The notes under the pieces: generated by a model
Databases searched by the model: none
What the model was told of the DNA's origin: nothing
The model's input: the letters and a program-made list of their open reading frames with translations, nothing else
Part shown: piece after piece, positions 13,269-13,921 of the stretch
Layout: every line of letters starts with the position of its first letter
Numbering within the stretch: position 1 is the stretch's first letter
Translations under genes and position numbers: made by a program
Assembly (NCBI RefSeq): GCF_946477055.1
Contig: NZ_CAMKXG010000071.1
Location: 1 to 13,921, forward strand
Direction of reading: 5' to 3'
Source of the DNA: Lonsdalea britannica
GTDB taxonomy: Bacteria > Pseudomonadota > Gammaproteobacteria > Enterobacterales > Enterobacteriaceae
DNA length: 13,921 bases

Positions 13269-13921
13269 ATGAAGTTCACTGATATAGCCTCACTCAATCT
13301 GCCAGCGGGACGCCTCACCGCCTGGCGCGTACACGGCCCTTCCGCCACCGATCCCCGCTGGGTCAAAGACGCTCGCCGGGCCTCCTGCCTTCAGGAAGCG
13401 AGCATATTGGGCGCGCTGGATGACAGGGACAACGGCTCGTCGACGGCGGCCTGGCTGGGGTGCGCCTTCGATATGTCGGCCGACTTGAACGCTTCGGCCT
13501 TCATGACAGCGATCCGTCACTGGATCGACCGGCATGAAACCTTGCGCAGCCACCTGATCCCCGTCGGCTCCTCTCACGCCGACCGACGGTTAACACGGAT
13601 AACGCTGGAACCCGGCGCGATTGAGATAACCCCCGGCGAAGCGGGCGATTTTACAGACGCGACAGCGTTGGCGATCCATCTCGAGGCGCTGTTCGACGAT
13701 GAAGTTGGCCCCCTGCACTGGCCGGGCTATCTCTTTACCACCCTCAGTCATTCTGACGCCACAACCGTCTGCCTCGCGGTGGATCACACGCTGATCGACG
13801 GCTACTCCCTTTTCCAGATCCCCGGCGAGATCCATACCTTGTACGCCGCCGCCCTGTCTGCATCGAAAGAGAGTTCCACTCAGCCCGCCCTTCCCGGCGT
13901 CGCCAGCTATCTCGACTTCGC
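13269..13921 (+). CDS. PapA-like/condensation-fold acyltransferase, 3' partial
   Basis: 217 codons visible before the window ends; the family is 420-480 aa, so about half is missing. It carries the BAHD/condensation-superfamily motif as DHTLIDG (172-178, His173 and Asp177) and RHETLRS (88-94), the C2 motif of NRPS condensation domains. The opening LPAGRLTAWRVHGP and the spacing of GPLHWPGYLF (147-156) to the HxxxDG motif resemble mycobacterial PapA acyltransferases more than enterobacterial NRPS modules. The expected role is transfer of an acyl group from a carrier protein or CoA to a hydroxyl or amine of the product. It lies 36 bases after the exporter gene, with AGGGAA (13257-13262) six bases before the ATG. 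Whether it is a free-standing enzyme or the first domain of a larger NRPS cannot be told, because the gene runs off the end. Confidence 0.82.
   Translation, partial: MKFTDIASLNLPAGRLTAWRVHGPSATDPRWVKDARRASCLQEASILGALDDRDNGSSTAAWLGCAFDMSADLNASAFMTAIRHWIDRHETLRSHLIPVGSSHADRRLTRITLEPGAIEITPGEAGDFTDATALAIHLEALFDDEVGPLHWPGYLFTTLSHSDATTVCLAVDHTLIDGYSLFQIPGEIHTLYAAALSASKESSTQPALPGVASYLDF

Overview
The window looks like the interior of a large secondary-metabolite gene cluster from a gammaproteobacterium. An enterobacterium is my best guess, from the strong Shine-Dalgarno sites, the mixed GC-rich genes with AT-rich spacers, and the general codon style; the sequence shows no species marker. All genes lie on the + strand. 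No rRNA, tRNA, CRISPR array, transposase or phage gene was seen. Both ends cut through genes.

Region 1 (about 1-10164) reads as one long, tightly coupled operon. It starts with a stand-alone NRPS-type/DltA-like adenylation enzyme (5' end missing). Two related enzyme modules follow. Module A is an acyl-CoA-dehydrogenase-like flavoprotein, a short degenerate KAS III-like protein without the catalytic Cys, an alpha/beta hydrolase, and a KAS III-like enzyme with Cys and His. Module B is a second acyl-CoA-dehydrogenase-like protein, a second degenerate KAS III-like protein (Cys position is Leu), a second KAS III-like enzyme, and a cytochrome P450. A secreted GIN-domain (DUF2807-like) protein ends the run. 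Genes inside each module overlap by 1-17 bases, while the two module boundaries are short AT-rich gaps.

Region 2 (10165-10973) is a non-coding stretch of about 800 bases. It has three perfect hairpins just after the operon. A markedly AT-rich segment follows, with tandem direct repeats spaced 22 bases apart that could be an operator for the downstream genes.

Region 3 (10974-end) holds a PAPS-dependent sulfotransferase, an MFS exporter and the first 217 codons of a PapA-like/condensation-fold acyltransferase with an HxxxDG motif. These suggest sulfonation, acylation and export of the product.

Working model (inference): an amino or other small carboxylic acid is activated by the adenylating enzyme and loaded on a carrier protein not present in the window. 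It is oxidised by one or both ACAD-like enzymes (as in prolyl-to-pyrrolyl oxidation by the PigA/PltE/CloN3 families) and passed on by KAS III-like acyltransferases and the alpha/beta hydrolase, in a logic like CloN2/CloN7 of aminocoumarin clusters. It is then tailored by the P450, sulfotransferase and PapA-like enzyme and exported. The most unusual element is the duplicated [ACAD + catalytically dead KAS III + active KAS III] cassette, in which each dead/active pair may form a PqsB/PqsC-like heteromer. I do not recognise the cluster as one with a known product.
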